A stretch of DNA of 7,050 nucleotides from Nitrospinota bacterium (GTDB lineage: Bacteria; Nitrospinota_A; UBA7883), in the NCBI GenBank assembly GCA_029880775.1, contig JAOUNV010000098.1, positions 1 through 7,050 on the forward strand. The letters run 5' to 3'. This document shows positions 5,994-7,050 of the stretch, piece by piece. The notes under the pieces are model-generated. The model had not been told where the DNA came from. It was given only the letters and a program-made list of their open reading frames with translations, and did no database searches. The position numbers and the translations under genes are program-made. Position 1 is the stretch's first letter. Each line of letters opens with the position of its first letter.

Positions 5994-6001
5994 AACAGCC
6001 G

Positions 6002-6139
6002 CTATTGGTTGGCTTCGGAGTTCTGATCCTTTTGCTTGGCCACCAGCCTTCTTCGTTTTGTGACGAAGCTATTGATGACTATTGCCACGCCGAAAATAAA
6101 GCCGACCACTCCGAAAATGATCGCTAGAGCTTCATACAT
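6002..6139 (-). CDS. 45-residue single-span membrane protein, unknown function
   Basis: This short gene encodes 45 residues. After MYEA comes one hydrophobic segment, roughly residues 5-26 (LAIIFGVVGFIFGVAIVI), with GxxxxxxG-like small-residue spacing. NSFVTKRRRLVAKQK follows, and the tail is polar. The positive cluster directly after the span predicts an N-out, C-in inner-membrane protein. The ribosome binding site GGGGAG (6145-6150) lies 5 bases from the ATG and is the strongest in the window. The stop is followed 8 bases later by the TTG start of the RibD-C-like gene, so the two are probably cotranslated. I do not recognise a family. The size and topology recall small accessory subunits or stress-related membrane peptides, but nothing in the sequence shows which. 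Confidence 0.75.
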   Translation of the reverse strand: MYEALAIIFGVVGFIFGVAIVINSFVTKRRRLVAKQKDQNSEANQ

Positions 6140-6144
6140 TTCCA

Positions 6145-6150
6145 CTCCCC
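6145..6150 (-). promoter_or_regulatory. Strong ribosome binding site of the 45-residue membrane protein
   Basis: GGGGAG with a 5-base spacer (TGGAA) to the ATG at 6139. It supports translation of a gene that size filters would drop. Confidence 0.65.
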
Positions 6151-6215
6151 GATTATGATATTAATTCCTTCCTCTATAATGAATCCAGGCGTGGATGTTT
6201 ACAACAAATTTATTT

Positions 6216-7019
6216 CTACTCTCTGATTTTAAGGGCGGTCAGACCACCGAGGGCGAAGAAGCTGATCCAGCGCCGACCCAGGTCAAACAGAGCATCGTCA
6301 TCCTCGCCGACCCTTTGAACAAGATCCTCATCCAGGTCGAATCGTGTCAGGAAGCTTGATTTGAAAACGAACTCCCGGAACCTGTCCAGGTCATACTGGG
6401 CCATGAAGATCATATCCACGGTCTTTTCGTCCATGTCCTTAGGATCGCCCAGCGAGGGGTGGAAGGATAGGTGGACGGAGAATTCGTTGTTCTTGTTGTA
6501 GTCAAACACCTCCTGGTTATCCAGCCATTTTTCCACGGTCCATTCATCACCCTTCTCCCATCCCTGGCAATAATCTTCCTTCACCTTGAAAAAGACTTTT
6601 TGCGAGTCCCCTTTCCCGGTGCCGGAGCTGACCGCCTGACCCACGGGGTATGTGCGGCAGGAGGTGGGCCTGTTTTCATACACGCCGCATCCAGACTCGG
6701 AGAGGAAGGGACATCCCTCTTTCTCGTCCTGCTTCATGCGCACCACAGGCAGCCCAAAGTCGGGCCCCACATATGACTCGGTATATTTGGTCAGGAACTC
6801 TCCCGATGGCATATTCACGCTTTTTCGAAGCCGCAAAATATCATATGGGGTCAGGAACAGGTTCGGGTTTTTGCAGCACTCGCCCCAGCAGGAGAGCTTG
6901 TTGTGGCATTTAAACCCGAAAACGCTATCCGGCGCCAGGGTATCCATCTGCTCCAGAGTATCGTGAACCTGGGCCAGGGGATTGGAAGGTTGATTGTCAT
7001 TCATAATTAAAGCCAGCAT
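6216..7019 (-). CDS. YkgJ family cysteine-cluster protein
   Basis: The 267-residue product carries the cysteine pattern of the YkgJ family (PF03692), proposed to bind zinc or an iron-sulfur centre. Cys38, Cys44, Cys48 and Cys49 lie in CHNKLSCWGECC, followed by the typical LFLTPYDILRL at 54-64. CPFLSESGCGVYENRPTSCRTYP holds Cys103, Cys111 and Cys121 with the RPxxCRxYP signature, and Cys151 lies in DYCQGWE. The C-terminal 100 residues have no motif I can name. No signal peptide or membrane span is visible, so a cytosolic location is likely. The biochemical role of the family is unknown. The start may be ATG 7019 or ATG 7004 (MNDNQPSN); neither has a clear ribosome binding site. The gene ends 76 bases before the small membrane protein. 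Confidence 0.9.
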   Translation of the reverse strand: MLALIMNDNQPSNPLAQVHDTLEQMDTLAPDSVFGFKCHNKLSCWGECCKNPNLFLTPYDILRLRKSVNMPSGEFLTKYTESYVGPDFGLPVVRMKQDEKEGCPFLSESGCGVYENRPTSCRTYPVGQAVSSGTGKGDSQKVFFKVKEDYCQGWEKGDEWTVEKWLDNQEVFDYNKNNEFSVHLSFHPSLGDPKDMDEKTVDMIFMAQYDLDRFREFVFKSSFLTRFDLDEDLVQRVGEDDDALFDLGRRWISFFALGGLTALKIRE

Positions 7020-7050
7020 GCGAAATTAAGGTTATTTAGGGAAGGCAAAA

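Noticed and set aside
6172..6203. TTGTAA and TTATAG as a promoter of the 45-residue gene
   Set aside because: The spacing is 19 bases and the -10 box is poor. It could be real, but I cannot support it.

Overview
The window looks like chromosomal DNA of a Gram-negative bacterium of roughly 50% GC, probably an uncultivated proteobacterium-like lineage (deltaproteobacterial grade, Nitrospinota or similar). That guess rests on an S21 resembling the alphaproteobacterial form, a DUF503-rbfA-truB cluster, a YkgJ cysteine-cluster protein and a sulfotransferase-bearing surface-glycan locus; no single gene fixes the taxonomy. All supported genes lie on the minus strand, so transcription runs from high to low coordinates.

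Right part (7050 to about 5440): a YkgJ-family metal-binding cysteine-cluster protein (6216-7019), then a 45-residue single-span membrane protein with a strong ribosome binding site (6002-6139), then a RibD-C/dihydrofolate-reductase-like protein (5442-5993) that starts 8 bases after the small gene stops.

Middle part (5440 to 3300): a sigma70-like promoter and a leader of about 100 bases that can form hairpins precede rpsU, whose best start is an internal TTG. After a 154-base gap follow a DUF503 (YlxP-like) gene, rbfA and truB, spaced or overlapped by a few bases: a ribosome maturation and tRNA modification unit. The infB and rpsO genes that often flank this unit are not adjacent here.

A 528-base gap (2774-3301) separates this housekeeping block from a surface-polysaccharide operon. 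Its truB-proximal half is dispersed-repeat-like DNA with hairpins. Its flippase-proximal half keeps the C-terminal end of a lost gene whose stop codon overlaps the flippase ATG.

Left part (2773 to 1): a Wzx-type flippase, a PAPS-dependent sulfotransferase and a zinc-ribbon SAM methyltransferase cut by the window edge, each overlapping the next. Together they suggest export and sulfation of a surface glycan, with a methyl transfer to an unknown acceptor. The sulfotransferase is split by a single -1 frameshift near 733-737; its missing 49-residue C-terminus is intact in the neighbouring frame and ends in a TAATG overlap inside the methyltransferase start region. With the lost gene upstream of the flippase, this means either a decaying glycan cluster or sequence errors. 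I found no CRISPR array, tRNA, rRNA, transposase or defence gene.
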